Shown here: piece after piece, positions 23,533-34,385 of the stretch
How positions within the stretch are numbered: the stretch's first letter is position 1
Layout of the letters: the number at the start of each line of letters is the position of its first letter
NCBI RefSeq assembly: GCF_010977555.1
Contig: NZ_CP048815.1
Location: 1,116,001 to 1,180,000 of the forward strand
Source: Caulobacter rhizosphaerae
GTDB lineage: Bacteria; Pseudomonadota; Alphaproteobacteria; Caulobacterales; Caulobacteraceae
Direction: 5' to 3'
DNA length: 64,000 bases
The notes under the pieces: generated by a model
Databases searched by the model: none
Told to the model about the DNA's origin: nothing
Seen by the model: only the letters and a program-made list of their open reading frames with translations
Made by a program: the position numbers and the translations under genes

Positions 23533-24204
23533 ATGCGTATCCTGATCATCGAGGACGATCTCGAGGCGGCCGGGGCGATGAGCCACGGCCTGACCGAGGC
23601 GGGCTACCAGTGCGTCCACGCCCCCGACGGCGAGGCTGGCCTGACCGAGGCGGGCAAGGGCAAGTTCGACGTGATGATCGTCGATCGGATGATGCCCAAG
23701 AAGAACGGCGTCGAGGTGGTCGAGACCCTTCGCCGCGAGGGCGACCAGACGCCCGTGCTGTTCCTGTCGGCCCTGGGCGAGATCAACGACCGCGTCACCG
23801 GCCTGCGCGCCGGGGCCGACGACTATCTGGTCAAACCCTACGCCTTCGCCGAGCTGATGGCCCGGGTCGACGCCCTGTCGCGCCGCCGCGAGACGGGGGC
23901 GGTCGCGACCACCCTCAAGGTGGGCGAGCTTGAGATGAACCTGATCAACCGCACGGTCCATCGCCAGGGCAAGGAGATCGATCTCCAGCCCCGCGAGTTC
24001 CAGCTGCTGGAGTTCATGATGCGCCACGCCGGCCAGTCGGTGACCCGCACCATGCTGCTGGAAAAGGTGTGGGAGTACCACTTCGATCCGCAGACCAACG
24101 TCATCGACGTGCACATCTCCCGCCTGCGCTCGAAGATCGACAAGGGCTTCGACCGGGCCATGCTGCAGACTGTGCGCGGGGCGGGCTACCGGCTCGATCC
24201 GTAG
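23533..24204 (+). CDS. OmpR-family response regulator
   Basis: 223 residues from ATG 23533 (a GTG just before is also open). Receiver domain with EDD at 8-10, phosphoacceptor Asp51 in VMIVDRMMPKKNG, and Lys in YLVKPY. The winged-helix domain ends MLQTVRGAGYRLDP. It is closest in style to the CusR/QseB-like group. Its partner kinase at 24795 would normally follow within a few bases, but a 600-bp toxin-antitoxin module lies between them. Confidence 0.92.
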   Translation: MRILIIEDDLEAAGAMSHGLTEAGYQCVHAPDGEAGLTEAGKGKFDVMIVDRMMPKKNGVEVVETLRREGDQTPVLFLSALGEINDRVTGLRAGADDYLVKPYAFAELMARVDALSRRRETGAVATTLKVGELEMNLINRTVHRQGKEIDLQPREFQLLEFMMRHAGQSVTRTMLLEKVWEYHFDPQTNVIDVHISRLRSKIDKGFDRAMLQTVRGAGYRLDP

Positions 24205-24237
24205 GCGGCGTTCCGAGGCTGTGTTAGGCTAGGGACC

Positions 24238-24468
24238 ATGAACAAGCCGGCGAAACCCGAGGCGGACGACTTCGACGATCTGTCGGACCTGTATGGTCCG
24301 CTGCCGACGGAAGCCGAGATGGACGCCTGGATCGAGCGCAATCGCGACGAGATCAACGCGTCACTTGAGCAAGCTCGCCAAGAGCTTGCCGAGGGCAAGG
24401 CCACGCCTTGGAGCATGGACGAGATCATGGCCGAGGTGCGTGAAGAGCTGCGCAAGGAAGGCCGTTAG
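24238..24468 (+). CDS. Probable antitoxin of a ParE/RelE-type pair
   Basis: 76 residues, highly acidic N-terminal half (EADDFDDLSDLYG) and a helical C-terminus (WSMDEIMAEVREELRKE). The latter resembles C-termini of ParD-like and related antitoxins that bind the toxin. No clear DNA-binding motif is visible in the first 40 residues, so it may not itself bind the promoter. It ends 8 bp before a ParE/RelE-family gene, the usual spacing. Identification leans on context. Confidence 0.65.
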   Translation: MNKPAKPEADDFDDLSDLYGPLPTEAEMDAWIERNRDEINASLEQARQELAEGKATPWSMDEIMAEVREELRKEGR

Positions 24469-24476
24469 CGTCACGA

Positions 24477-24791
24477 ATGCCGGGGCCGACAATCGAGCGC
24501 AGCTTGAACGCACGTCGCGACGTGAAGCAGTTGGCTTTATGGATCGCACGAGAAAGCGGCGACACTCGTGCAACAGCCGTCACCGACCGACTGGAGATCG
24601 CTTTCGAACGTCTGGCGCGTCGATCCCAACTGGGCCGGATTCGGTTTGATTTCGCGGGAAATCCCAGATCCTTTTCAATTACGCCGTGGGGCATCGTGTA
24701 TGAGGTTCTGGAAGACGGAAGCGGCATCCATCTTCTCCGCGTCCTCGACAGCCGCCGAGACATCGCCGCCCTGATGGGCAAGAAGAGCTAG
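24477..24791 (+). CDS. ParE/RelE-family toxin
   Basis: 104 residues. The RelE/ParE fold is indicated by the N-terminal helices with ARRDVKQLALWIARESGD, the LxxxPxxGR-like SQLGRIR, and the C-terminal strand pair SFSITPWGIVYEVLEDG and IHLLRVLDSRRD. This is the ParE-like (plasmid_stabil) pattern, expected to poison gyrase in ParE members or cleave mRNA in RelE members. The sequence cannot separate the two. It stands directly before the kinase gene (3 bp gap), so kinase translation may depend on it. Confidence 0.78.
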   Translation: MPGPTIERSLNARRDVKQLALWIARESGDTRATAVTDRLEIAFERLARRSQLGRIRFDFAGNPRSFSITPWGIVYEVLEDGSGIHLLRVLDSRRDIAALMGKKS

Positions 24792-24794
24792 CCC

Positions 24795-26201
24795 ATGCGC
24801 CTGCCGCGCCTGATCCGATCGACGCCGTTCCGGCTGACCCTGCTGTTCCTGGCCCTGTTCGCGGCGGCCGCCAGCGCGTTCCTCGGCTATATCTACATCG
24901 CCACCGCCGGCGAGGTGAACCGGCGCGCCGACGCCGAGATCACCCGCGAAATGGAGAGCCTGGAGGCCGCCTATCGGGTGGGCGGGGTCAACGCCCTGAA
25001 CCAGACCATCGTCGAGCGCGCCACCGGCGAGCGGCCGTTCCTGTACCTGCTGCTCGACAAGGACGGCAAGCGGATCTCCGGCTCGATCGAGGAGTCGCCG
25101 ATCGACGACTTCACCGGTCCGGGGCCGACCTGGGAGACCTTCAAGCTCACCGAGACCGACATCGACGGCGCCGAGGTCAAGCGCGCGGCGCGCGGCGTGC
25201 AGGAACGACTAAGCGGCGGCGAGGCCCTGTTCGTCGGGGCCGACGTCCAGGAGTCGGAAGGCTATGTGATGAAGATCGTCCGGGCCCTGCGCGGGGCCGG
25301 GGCGCTGGTCATCATCCTGGGCCTGGCCGGCGGGGTGCTGATCAGCCGCAACGTCTCGCGCAGCATGCAGGGCCTGGTCGACGTGGTGAACGCGGTGCGG
25401 GCCGGCGACCTGCACGCCCGGGCCCGGGTGCGCGGCACGCGCGACGAGTATGACGAGCTGGCCGAGGGCCTGAACGACATGCTCGACCGCATCGAGCGGT
25501 TGATGGGCGGCCTGCGCCATGCCGGCGACGCCATCGCCCACGACCTGCGCTCGCCGCTCACCCGACTGCGGGCCCGCATGGAGGTGGCCCTGATCGACGC
25601 CGAGAACGGCAAGGGCGATCCCGTGGCCGCCCTGGAGACCGCCCTGATGGACGCGGATGGCGTGCTCAAGACCTTCAACGCGGTGCTGGCCATCGCCCGC
25701 CTGCAGGCGGCCGGCGAGGCGCCGAACCAGACGGTGTTCGACGCCAGCGAACTGGCCTCGGACATGGCCGAGCTCTACGAGGCCGGCTGCGAGGACAAGG
25801 GCCTGGATTTCAAGGCCGAGATCGTCCCGGCCCTGGGCGTGCGCGGCAACCGCGAGTTCATCGCCCAGGCCCTGGCCAACATCCTGGACAACGCCATCAA
25901 ATATACGCCGGAGGGCGGGGCGGTGATGCTGCGGGCCCGGCGCACCTCGTCCAGCGAGCTGGAGTTTTCGGTCACCGATACGGGCCCCGGCGTGCCCGAG
26001 GCCGACCGCGCCCGGGTGGTCCAGCGCTTCGTGCGGCTGGAGAACAGCCGCAGCGAGCCGGGGGCGGGACTGGGCCTGTCGCTGGTCCAGGCGGTGGCCG
26101 CCTCGCACGGCGGGCGACTGGAATTGGCCGAGGGGCCCGGCGAATACGGCGGCTTCGGCCCGGGCCTGCGGGTGGCGCTGCTGCTGCCGCGCGTGGAGTA
26201 G
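24795..26201 (+). CDS. HAMP-domain sensor histidine kinase
   Basis: 468 residues. TM1 about 14-35, periplasmic domain about 36-160, TM2 about 165-188. The HAMP domain follows (RSMQGLVDVVNAVRAGDLHA and on). The H box has His249 in AIAHDLRSPLTRLRAR. ATPase boxes are NILDNAIKYTPEGG, DTGPGVP and GAGLGLSLV. It is the probable partner of the regulator at 23533, from which it is separated by an inserted toxin-antitoxin module. Start ATG 24795 is 3 bp after the toxin stop. Confidence 0.92.
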   Translation: MRLPRLIRSTPFRLTLLFLALFAAAASAFLGYIYIATAGEVNRRADAEITREMESLEAAYRVGGVNALNQTIVERATGERPFLYLLLDKDGKRISGSIEESPIDDFTGPGPTWETFKLTETDIDGAEVKRAARGVQERLSGGEALFVGADVQESEGYVMKIVRALRGAGALVIILGLAGGVLISRNVSRSMQGLVDVVNAVRAGDLHARARVRGTRDEYDELAEGLNDMLDRIERLMGGLRHAGDAIAHDLRSPLTRLRARMEVALIDAENGKGDPVAALETALMDADGVLKTFNAVLAIARLQAAGEAPNQTVFDASELASDMAELYEAGCEDKGLDFKAEIVPALGVRGNREFIAQALANILDNAIKYTPEGGAVMLRARRTSSSELEFSVTDTGPGVPEADRARVVQRFVRLENSRSEPGAGLGLSLVQAVAASHGGRLELAEGPGEYGGFGPGLRVALLLPRVE

Positions 26202-26212
26202 GGCGCAGCGAC

Positions 26213-26755
26213 CTACCGCCCGTACACGACGTCGAAGCACCGCTGCCGGCCCAGCTTCGTCGGGCAGAAGCCGGTTTCCTCCGAGCCTTCGCGAATGACC
26301 ACGTAGCGATCGCGCTTGCAGGCCCACCATTCCTCCTCGAAACCGGGCCGGCCGTCCTGCTTGAACACCGGCTCGTCGCCCTGGGCGTAGAAGCGGGTCA
26401 TGCCCGTCAGGCCGCCGAAACTGCCCCAGCCGTTGACCAGGCCGCAGACCCGGCCGTCGCGCCGCGCCCACACCTTGCCCAGTTCCAGGGCGTGCGGTTG
26501 TGCCAGGCGGGCGACCAGTCGCGGCTTGACGCTGGCCCAGCGCACCCGCGCCATCGATCGAGCCTGGAGGAGTTGGGCGCCCGCAGCCGGAGCCTTGGGC
26601 TCGACCTTCATCCCGTAGCGCACCGTGAACATCACCATCAGCCCGACGGCGACGGCGACCAGGGCCATGACGCCCAGGTCGAAGATCCTCACCGCCAGCG
26701 CCTTGCGACGGCTGCGGCGACCGCGCGCCACGGGCATCCTGAGAACGAAGGTCAT
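26213..26755 (-). CDS. Membrane-anchored periplasmic protein, likely BlaI-controlled
   Basis: 180 residues. A basic N-terminus (about 1-23) precedes one transmembrane helix (about 25-46) and a periplasmic domain with four cysteines (GRVCGLVNGWG, WWACKRDRY, GFCPTKLGRQRC), enough for two disulfides. I do not recognise the family. Its promoter region (26791-26838) has two TACA-NN-TGTA sites, with a -35/operator spacing identical to that of the blaI promoter nearby, so it is a probable target of the adjacent BlaI-type repressor. It could be a small effector or sensor in a cell-wall stress response. The start could also be the second Met, at residue 7. Confidence 0.75.
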   Translation of the reverse strand: MTFVLRMPVARGRRSRRKALAVRIFDLGVMALVAVAVGLMVMFTVRYGMKVEPKAPAAGAQLLQARSMARVRWASVKPRLVARLAQPHALELGKVWARRDGRVCGLVNGWGSFGGLTGMTRFYAQGDEPVFKQDGRPGFEEEWWACKRDRYVVIREGSEETGFCPTKLGRQRCFDVVYGR

Positions 26756-26790
26756 GATCGCGGCCCGCCTGTCGCCGCGCCGAGCGCGGA

Positions 26791-26838
26791 CTACATCTGT
26801 AGTTCCAAAGAACTTACAGGTGTAATTCTAACCGTCAA
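26791..26838 (-). promoter_or_regulatory. BlaI-type double operator and promoter of the 26213-26755 gene
   Basis: Two palindromes, CTACATCTGTAG (26791-26802) and TTACAGGTGTAA (26814-26825), fit the TACA-NN-TGTA core bound by BlaI/MecI repressors. Their centres are 23 bases apart. On the minus strand a -35 TTGACG (26838-26833) is 7 bases from the second palindrome. The blaI promoter shows exactly the same 7-base gap. Confidence 0.8.
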
Positions 26839-26870
26839 GCGGGCGGTGGGGCGATCGAGACGCGGCGATG

Positions 26871-27770
26871 TCAGTGATGCAGCTTGGGCAGGGTGATGCC
26901 GTCGACCGGGCTGTCGCCGACGAACCGGCCCGGCCAGGAGATCTCCTGATTGGGCAGCGGGCCGCGCGGCGTGACGGTCCAGACGCCCAGGGCGGTGACC
27001 ACGGCGATCAGGGCGATCGTCGCGGCGCCGGCCGTCTGGCGCCGATAGCTGGGCTCGGGCCGGGCCAGCAGCTTGACCCGCAGCAACAGCGGATGGGCGG
27101 CGAAGAAGCAGGCCAGGGGCGAGCCCGTCCGGCGCGTATGGGCCTCCAGCAGCGCCTCGGCATAGGGGCGGCGCAGCTTGGGCCGCAGGCTCAGGACGGA
27201 GGCGTCGCAGGCCATCTCCTGGTCCAGCCGCGCGCACAGGGCGCCCAGGTGGATCAGCGGATTGCACCAGCCCAGGACTTGGATGCCGGCGATGGCCAGG
27301 TTGGCGATCGGGTCGCCGCGCTTGATGTGGGCGCGCTCGTGCAGGTCGACCATCTTGCGGGCCTGCTCGTCGAAGCGGGTCGAAAAGTCGGCCGGCAGCA
27401 CGATGCGGGGCCAGAAGACGCCCATGACGGCCGGGCCGGCGCGTCCGGCCTCGGCCCGGGCGCGGAAGGCGCGTTCCTGCAGCAGGATCACCGTGGCCAG
27501 GGCGACGCCGCCGGCCAGCCAGATCGCCAGCACCAGCACCGCGCGCTCCTCGCCCATCAGCGGCGGCGGCGCGCCCGAGCCCAGGGTCTCCGACAGGCTC
27601 GGGAACACCGTGGCGATCGCCGCCACCGGCACCAGGGCCCACAGGCGATAGGCCAGGCCGGCCCCGAACGCCGCGCGCATCGGCCCGCGCAGCAGCAGGA
27701 CCAGCAGCACCGCGGCGGCGGCCGCCGCCTGGGTGCGCAACAGGGTCAGGGCCAGCAGTTCAGCCATCAT
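26871..27770 (-). CDS. BlaR1/MecR1-type M56 membrane metallopeptidase
   Basis: 299 residues, four predicted transmembrane helices (about 5-27, 38-58, 75-98 and 235-255). The zinc site HERAH (His144, Glu145, His148) has Glu185 in DQEMACD as third ligand. M56 proteases cleave the partner repressor on sensing a wall-active signal. The C-terminal extracellular part after the last helix is only about 45 residues, so there is no penicillin-binding sensor domain as in staphylococcal BlaR1. The signal must therefore be sensed differently. The start overlaps the end of the BlaI-type gene by 11 bases. Confidence 0.88.
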   Translation of the reverse strand: MMAELLALTLLRTQAAAAAAVLLVLLLRGPMRAAFGAGLAYRLWALVPVAAIATVFPSLSETLGSGAPPPLMGEERAVLVLAIWLAGGVALATVILLQERAFRARAEAGRAGPAVMGVFWPRIVLPADFSTRFDEQARKMVDLHERAHIKRGDPIANLAIAGIQVLGWCNPLIHLGALCARLDQEMACDASVLSLRPKLRRPYAEALLEAHTRRTGSPLACFFAAHPLLLRVKLLARPEPSYRRQTAGAATIALIAVVTALGVWTVTPRGPLPNQEISWPGRFVGDSPVDGITLPKLHH

Positions 27771-28128
27771 GTTCGAGACCCTCGATCAGAGTCTTCAGTT
27801 CCTTGATCTCGTCGGTCGACAGCGCGCGGTGCTGGGCGAAATGCGCCACCAGCGGCGTCAGCTGGCCGTCGAAAAGGCGGTTGAGCAGGCTCTGGCTCTC
27901 GGCCTGCACATAGTCGGCGCGCTGGATGATCGGGGCGTAGCGCGCCCGGCCGTCGATGCGGTCCGAGCGGATCGCCTTGCGCTTCAGCAGGCGGTTGATC
28001 AGCGTCTTGACTGTGGCCTCGCCCCAGCCCTGCGCCTCGGCGACCTCGGCCATGATCTCGTCCACCGTCAGGGGCTGGCGCGTCCACAACGCGTCCATGA
28101 TGCGGCTTTCGGCCTGGGTGATGTTCAT
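27760..28128 (-). CDS. BlaI/MecI-family transcriptional repressor
   Basis: 122 residues. A winged-helix domain (about 1-75) includes ESRIMDALWTRQPLTVDEIM and ATVKTLINRLLKRKAI, the recognition helix motif of the family. The C-terminal dimerisation/cleavage region follows (about 80-122). It dimerises on TACA-NN-TGTA operators and is removed by the M56 protease encoded next. Its own promoter has one such operator (28154-28165). The gene is divergent from glnE. Confidence 0.92.
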   Translation of the reverse strand: MNITQAESRIMDALWTRQPLTVDEIMAEVAEAQGWGEATVKTLINRLLKRKAIRSDRIDGRARYAPIIQRADYVQAESQSLLNRLFDGQLTPLVAHFAQHRALSTDEIKELKTLIEGLEHDG

Positions 28129-28153
28129 GGCGTTCGGTCTCCAACTGCAACGA

Positions 28154-28178
28154 TTACGCCTGTAACATCACCTGTCAA
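28154..28178 (-). promoter_or_regulatory. BlaI-type operator and promoter of the blaI-blaR1 operon
   Basis: On the minus strand TTGACA (28178-28173) is followed after 7 bases by TTACAGGCGTAA (28165-28154), a one-mismatch form of TACA-NN-TGTA. The operator fills the space between -35 and the expected -10, so bound repressor would block RNA polymerase. Only one clear operator is present here against two at the other target. Confidence 0.78.
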
Positions 28179-28205
28179 GCGGTCGTGGACGCTACACGAG
28201 ACGGG

Positions 28206-31139
<2,934 letters not shown>

Positions 31140-31282
31140 ATCCTCCCCCTGTGGGGGAGGTGTCGGCGAAGCCGACGGAGGGGGGAGTAGGTGGGGGAGT
31201 AATAGGAAGGCGGCTACTGTCCAATCGAACGCCTGCCACTCCCCCCACCGGCCTTCGGCCGCCTCCCCCAAAGGGGGAGGGT
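31140..31282 (+). repeat. Palindromic repeat, family C (copy 2, diverged)
   Basis: Left arm cctccccctgtgggggaggt and gaagccgacggagggggga; right arm ccccccaccggccttcggcc and gcctcccccaaagggggagg. The parts resemble the family C elements at 5609-5706 and 35700-35800, but with a different middle. It follows the glnE stop directly and could serve as its terminator. Confidence 0.75.
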
Positions 31283-31365
31283 CTTTTTTGGGCGAAGTCC
31301 GTGCCTCCCTGTAACCATTCGCTCTGCCAGCACGTATCTTCCAGCGTAGCCCTGGAGCGTTCCCC

Positions 31366-32286
31366 ATGCTGATCCGCCACGCCCCCGACCTGACCGACAA
31401 AGACGTCACCGATCGCAGTCTCTATCTGCGTCGGCGCGAATTCATCGGTGGGGCGGCGGGGCTCGGCCTGCTGGCGGCGGCCGGGACGGCCAGCGCGCGG
31501 GGCTTGGCCTACAAGCCGGGGTTCTCGACCACCGAGCCCAAGACCTCGAAGAAGGACATCACCAGCTACAACAACTTCTACGAATTCGGGGTCAACAAGG
31601 AGGATCCGTCCGAGAACGCCGGATCGCTCAAGACCCGCCCCTGGACGGTGCGCGTCGACGGCGAATGCGAGAAGCCGGCCAGCTTCGGGATCGACGACCT
31701 GATCAAGGGCCAGAAGCTGGAGGAGCGCATCTATCGCATGCGCTGCGTCGAAGGCTGGTCGATGGTGATCCCGTGGGTGGGCTTCCCGCTCAGGGACCTG
31801 ATCGCCCAGGTTCAGCCGACCTCGAAGGCCAAATTCGTCGCCTTCGAGACCCTGATGCGGCCCTCCGAAATGCCGGGCCAGCGCTGGGACACCCTGCAAT
31901 GGCCCTATCGCGAGGGCCTGCGTATCGACGAGGCGACCCACCCGCTGACGATCCTGGCCGTGGGCCTGTATGGCGACGTCCTGCCCAACCAGAACGGCGC
32001 GCCGCTGCGGCTGGTCGTGCCGTGGAAGTACGGCTTCAAGGGCGCCAAGTCGATCGTGCGGATCAGCCTGGTCGAGAAGCAGCCGGCCACCGCCTGGAAC
32101 GTGCTGGCGCCGCGGGAGTACGGCTTCTATTCCAACGTCAATCCGGCCGTGGACCATCCGCGCTGGTCGCAGGCCACCGAGCGCCGCATCGGCGAGTTCC
32201 GCCGCCGCGAGACCCTGCCGTTCAACGGCTACGGCCAATATGTCGCCGACCTCTATCGCGGCATGGACCTGAAGCGGGACTTCTGA
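31366..32286 (+). CDS. msrP: Periplasmic methionine sulfoxide reductase, molybdopterin subunit MsrP
   Basis: 306 residues. The Tat signal has consecutive arginines at 22-24 ([16 protein letters not shown]). The molybdopterin-oxidoreductase fold carries the Mo-ligating Cys127 in [11 protein letters not shown], and the conserved PRWSQA and [12 protein letters not shown] segments are present. MsrP repairs oxidised methionines in periplasmic proteins, taking electrons from the membrane cytochrome MsrQ. The stop overlaps the msrQ start (TGATG). It was formerly known as YedY. Confidence 0.96.
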   Translation: MLIRHAPDLTDKDVTDRSLYLRRREFIGGAAGLGLLAAAGTASARGLAYKPGFSTTEPKTSKKDITSYNNFYEFGVNKEDPSENAGSLKTRPWTVRVDGECEKPASFGIDDLIKGQKLEERIYRMRCVEGWSMVIPWVGFPLRDLIAQVQPTSKAKFVAFETLMRPSEMPGQRWDTLQWPYREGLRIDEATHPLTILAVGLYGDVLPNQNGAPLRLVVPWKYGFKGAKSIVRISLVEKQPATAWNVLAPREYGFYSNVNPAVDHPRWSQATERRIGEFRRRETLPFNGYGQYVADLYRGMDLKRDF

Positions 32287-32924
32287 TGGACGCCTCGGTG
32301 AAGCGGGCGGCCACGCGCAAGCGCCCCTCCAAGACCCAGGACAACCTGGTCTACGCCGCCGTCTGGCTGGCCTGTCTCGCGCCTCTGGTCTGGCTGGCCT
32401 GGCGCGGGTTCAGCGGCGACCTGGGGGCCAACCCGATCGAGACGCTGATCCGCCAGATCGGCGTCTGGGGCCTGCGCCTGCTGCTGGTCGGCCTGGCGAT
32501 CACCCCGGCCGCGCGGATCCTCAAGAAGCCGCGCCTGGTCCGCTTCCGCCGCACGATCGGCCTGTTCGCCTTCAGCTACATCTGCCTGCATCTGCTGACC
32601 TATATCGGCGTCGACCTGTTCTTCGACTGGGGCCAGCTGTGGAAGGACATCCTCAAGCGGCCGTTCATCACCCTTGGCATGGCCGGCTTCGTGCTGCTGG
32701 TCCCACTGGCCGTGACCTCGACCAACGGCTGGGTGGTCCGCCTGGGCCGCGCGACCTGGCAGAGGCTGCATTGGCTGATCTACCTGATCGTCCCGCTGGG
32801 CGTGGCCCACTACTACCTGCTGGTGAAGGCCGACCACCGGCCGCCGCTGGTCTATGCGGCGATCCTGGCGGTGCTCCTGGGCTGGCGGGTGTGGGACGCG
32901 TGGCGGAGGCGTGTCCGTTCTTAG
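32286..32924 (+). CDS. msrQ: Haem-binding membrane subunit MsrQ
   Basis: 212 residues, about six transmembrane helices of the ferric-reductase-like fold. Conserved features are RRTIGLFAFSYICLHLLTYI with the haem-ligand His, and WQRLHWLIYLIVPLGVAHYY with further His residues. MsrQ (YedZ) passes electrons from the quinone pool or a flavin donor to MsrP. It is translationally coupled to msrP. A hairpin of repeat family A follows after 11 bp. Confidence 0.94.
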   Translation: MDASVKRAATRKRPSKTQDNLVYAAVWLACLAPLVWLAWRGFSGDLGANPIETLIRQIGVWGLRLLLVGLAITPAARILKKPRLVRFRRTIGLFAFSYICLHLLTYIGVDLFFDWGQLWKDILKRPFITLGMAGFVLLVPLAVTSTNGWVVRLGRATWQRLHWLIYLIVPLGVAHYYLLVKADHRPPLVYAAILAVLLGWRVWDAWRRRVRS

Positions 32925-32935
32925 GCCCAATTTTT

Positions 32936-32971
32936 ATCCGCTCATCCCGGCGTTCGCCGGGATGAGCGGAC
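32936..32971. terminator. Repeat family A hairpin between msrQ and a convergent gene
   Basis: atccgctcatcccggcg, loop ttc, and cgccgggatgagcgga give a near-perfect 16-17 bp stem. It is the single-hairpin form of the family A repeat. It is placed between convergent genes and preceded by TTTTTA on the plus side, so it can act as a bidirectional terminator. Confidence 0.65.
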
Positions 32972-32980
32972 TTTGGTTTC

Positions 32981-33679
32981 CTAGAACAGCTCCGCTTCCG
33001 GATCCCGCGTCTGGTCTCGCTTCCACCAGCCGCCCAGCTTCGCGCCGCCGCACGGACCTTTCTGGGTCACGGTCACCTCGTCGACGCTGAACGACGCGTC
33101 CAGCCGACAGGCGTCGGGGCCGGTCCCGGCCAGCGGGAAGGCGACGATGGTCTGGCCGGGGACGACCTTCACCTTGGCCCCGTCGTCGGTGAAGCCCTGG
33201 GAGGTGTTGGCGTCGGCCAGCTGGTAGGCGAGCTCCAGCCCCGTCGGCGTCGCCTTGACGCTGAGGAAATCCTGGCCCCGCGTATAGATCCCGCTCAGCC
33301 GGAAGCCCGGGTTTCTCAGCACCGCGATGCGGTCGGCGTGGATGGTCCGCAGGCAGGACAGGGCGGTCTCGTCATCTTCGCAGAGGATCCCGCCTCCACT
33401 CATCCCCGGCGTTTCCAAGGCGCGCGCACCCATCCAGCCGCGTTGGCTTATCCGCACATAGGCGGCGATCTTGCCGTCCCAGAGCTTCAGCGCCTCGCCA
33501 TAGGCCTTGGCCAGGTCCTCGTCCTGGCGCGACAGCTGCGGGTCCTTGCAGATCAGCGTCTCGACCTTGGTGCGGGCCTTGGCGCAGTCGAAGCTGGCCG
33601 CGGCGGCCGGCGAAACTGACAGCGATGGGATGACGGCGGCCAGGAGCAGGGCCGCGAGTGTGGCGACGAGACGAGTCAT
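32981..33679 (-). CDS. Exported protein with an LprI-like (DUF1311) N-terminal domain, copy 1
   Basis: 232 residues from ATG 33677-33679, which has GGGGAG upstream. Signal peptide about 1-28. The LprI/DUF1311-like motif is SFDCAKARTKVETLICKDPQ, LSRQDEDLAKAYGEAL, with the paired cysteines typical of lysozyme-inhibitor-like proteins, and a second pair around LCEDDETALSCL. The C-terminal half is an unrecognised beta-rich domain. It is 4 bp downstream of a paralogue with the same N-terminal block, pointing to tandem duplication. Acts in the periplasm; the LprI link to lysozyme inhibition is family knowledge, not shown here. Confidence 0.82.
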   Translation of the reverse strand: MTRLVATLAALLLAAVIPSLSVSPAAAASFDCAKARTKVETLICKDPQLSRQDEDLAKAYGEALKLWDGKIAAYVRISQRGWMGARALETPGMSGGGILCEDDETALSCLRTIHADRIAVLRNPGFRLSGIYTRGQDFLSVKATPTGLELAYQLADANTSQGFTDDGAKVKVVPGQTIVAFPLAGTGPDACRLDASFSVDEVTVTQKGPCGGAKLGGWWKRDQTRDPEAELF

Positions 33680-33683
33680 TGGT

Positions 33684-34337
33684 CTACTCCCCAAGATAGG
33701 GCGACTTGGCCGGATCGCGCCGGAAGGCGCGGGAGTCCGCCCCCCGCTCGCAGACCTCCGTCTTCGGCGCGGAGAGGGTGGCGGCGTCCTGGGTGAAGGT
33801 CAGCACGCGCGGGCAGCCGGCATCGTCGAAGCGCAACTTGCCCGCCGCATCGACGTCGCCCTCGGCCTGCAGCAGCATGTTCCCCTTCGGGTCCGGGCAG
33901 AGGTAGAGCGTGACCCCGATGCCGGCGTCGGGATAGCTGGGCGTCACGTCCAGATAAACGCCGTCCTGCGGGCAGCGCCCAGCGACGTAGCGGCCCATCC
34001 ACTTCAAGCTGGGATGGGTCAGGAAGGTCAGGCGGCGCTCGTAGTCTTCCTTCAGGCAGGCGACGTCGGCCTTGCAGATGCCGTTGCGGTCCTTCAGCCA
34101 CTCCCGCTGTTCGTTGCGGATGAAGACCGGCCAGTTCCCCGCCGGCCACAGGCCCTGGGCCGCCTTGAACGCCGCGGCCACCTGCTCGTCCAGCTTGGAG
34201 ACCGCCGCGTCCTTGCAGATCGCCTTCTCGGTCGGCGTGCCGGCCTTGGCGCAATCGAAACTGGCGGCCCAGCTCGCCGTCGGCGCGGCAAGCCAGACCA
34301 GGGCGGCGACGCCGACCCAACACGCGACACGAACCAT
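33684..34337 (-). CDS. Exported protein with an LprI-like (DUF1311) domain, copy 2
   Basis: 217 residues. Signal peptide about 1-24 (cut after SWA). The N-terminal domain, SFDCAKAGTPTEKAICKDAA, VSKLDEQVAAAFKAAQ, then REWLKDRNGICKADVACLKE, matches the DUF1311 pattern more closely than copy 1. The C-terminal half differs and has further cysteines (LYLCPDPKGN; AGCPRVLTF; TEVCERGAD). Same strand, 4 bp ahead of copy 1, so probably one transcript. Its relation to the dipeptidase gene upstream is unclear. Confidence 0.82.
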   Translation of the reverse strand: MVRVACWVGVAALVWLAAPTASWAASFDCAKAGTPTEKAICKDAAVSKLDEQVAAAFKAAQGLWPAGNWPVFIRNEQREWLKDRNGICKADVACLKEDYERRLTFLTHPSLKWMGRYVAGRCPQDGVYLDVTPSYPDAGIGVTLYLCPDPKGNMLLQAEGDVDAAGKLRFDDAGCPRVLTFTQDAATLSAPKTEVCERGADSRAFRRDPAKSPYLGE

Positions 34338-34385
34338 TCGGAACCCTCCCGGACCGATGTCCGGCCAGGGTAACCGAGAACGGCG

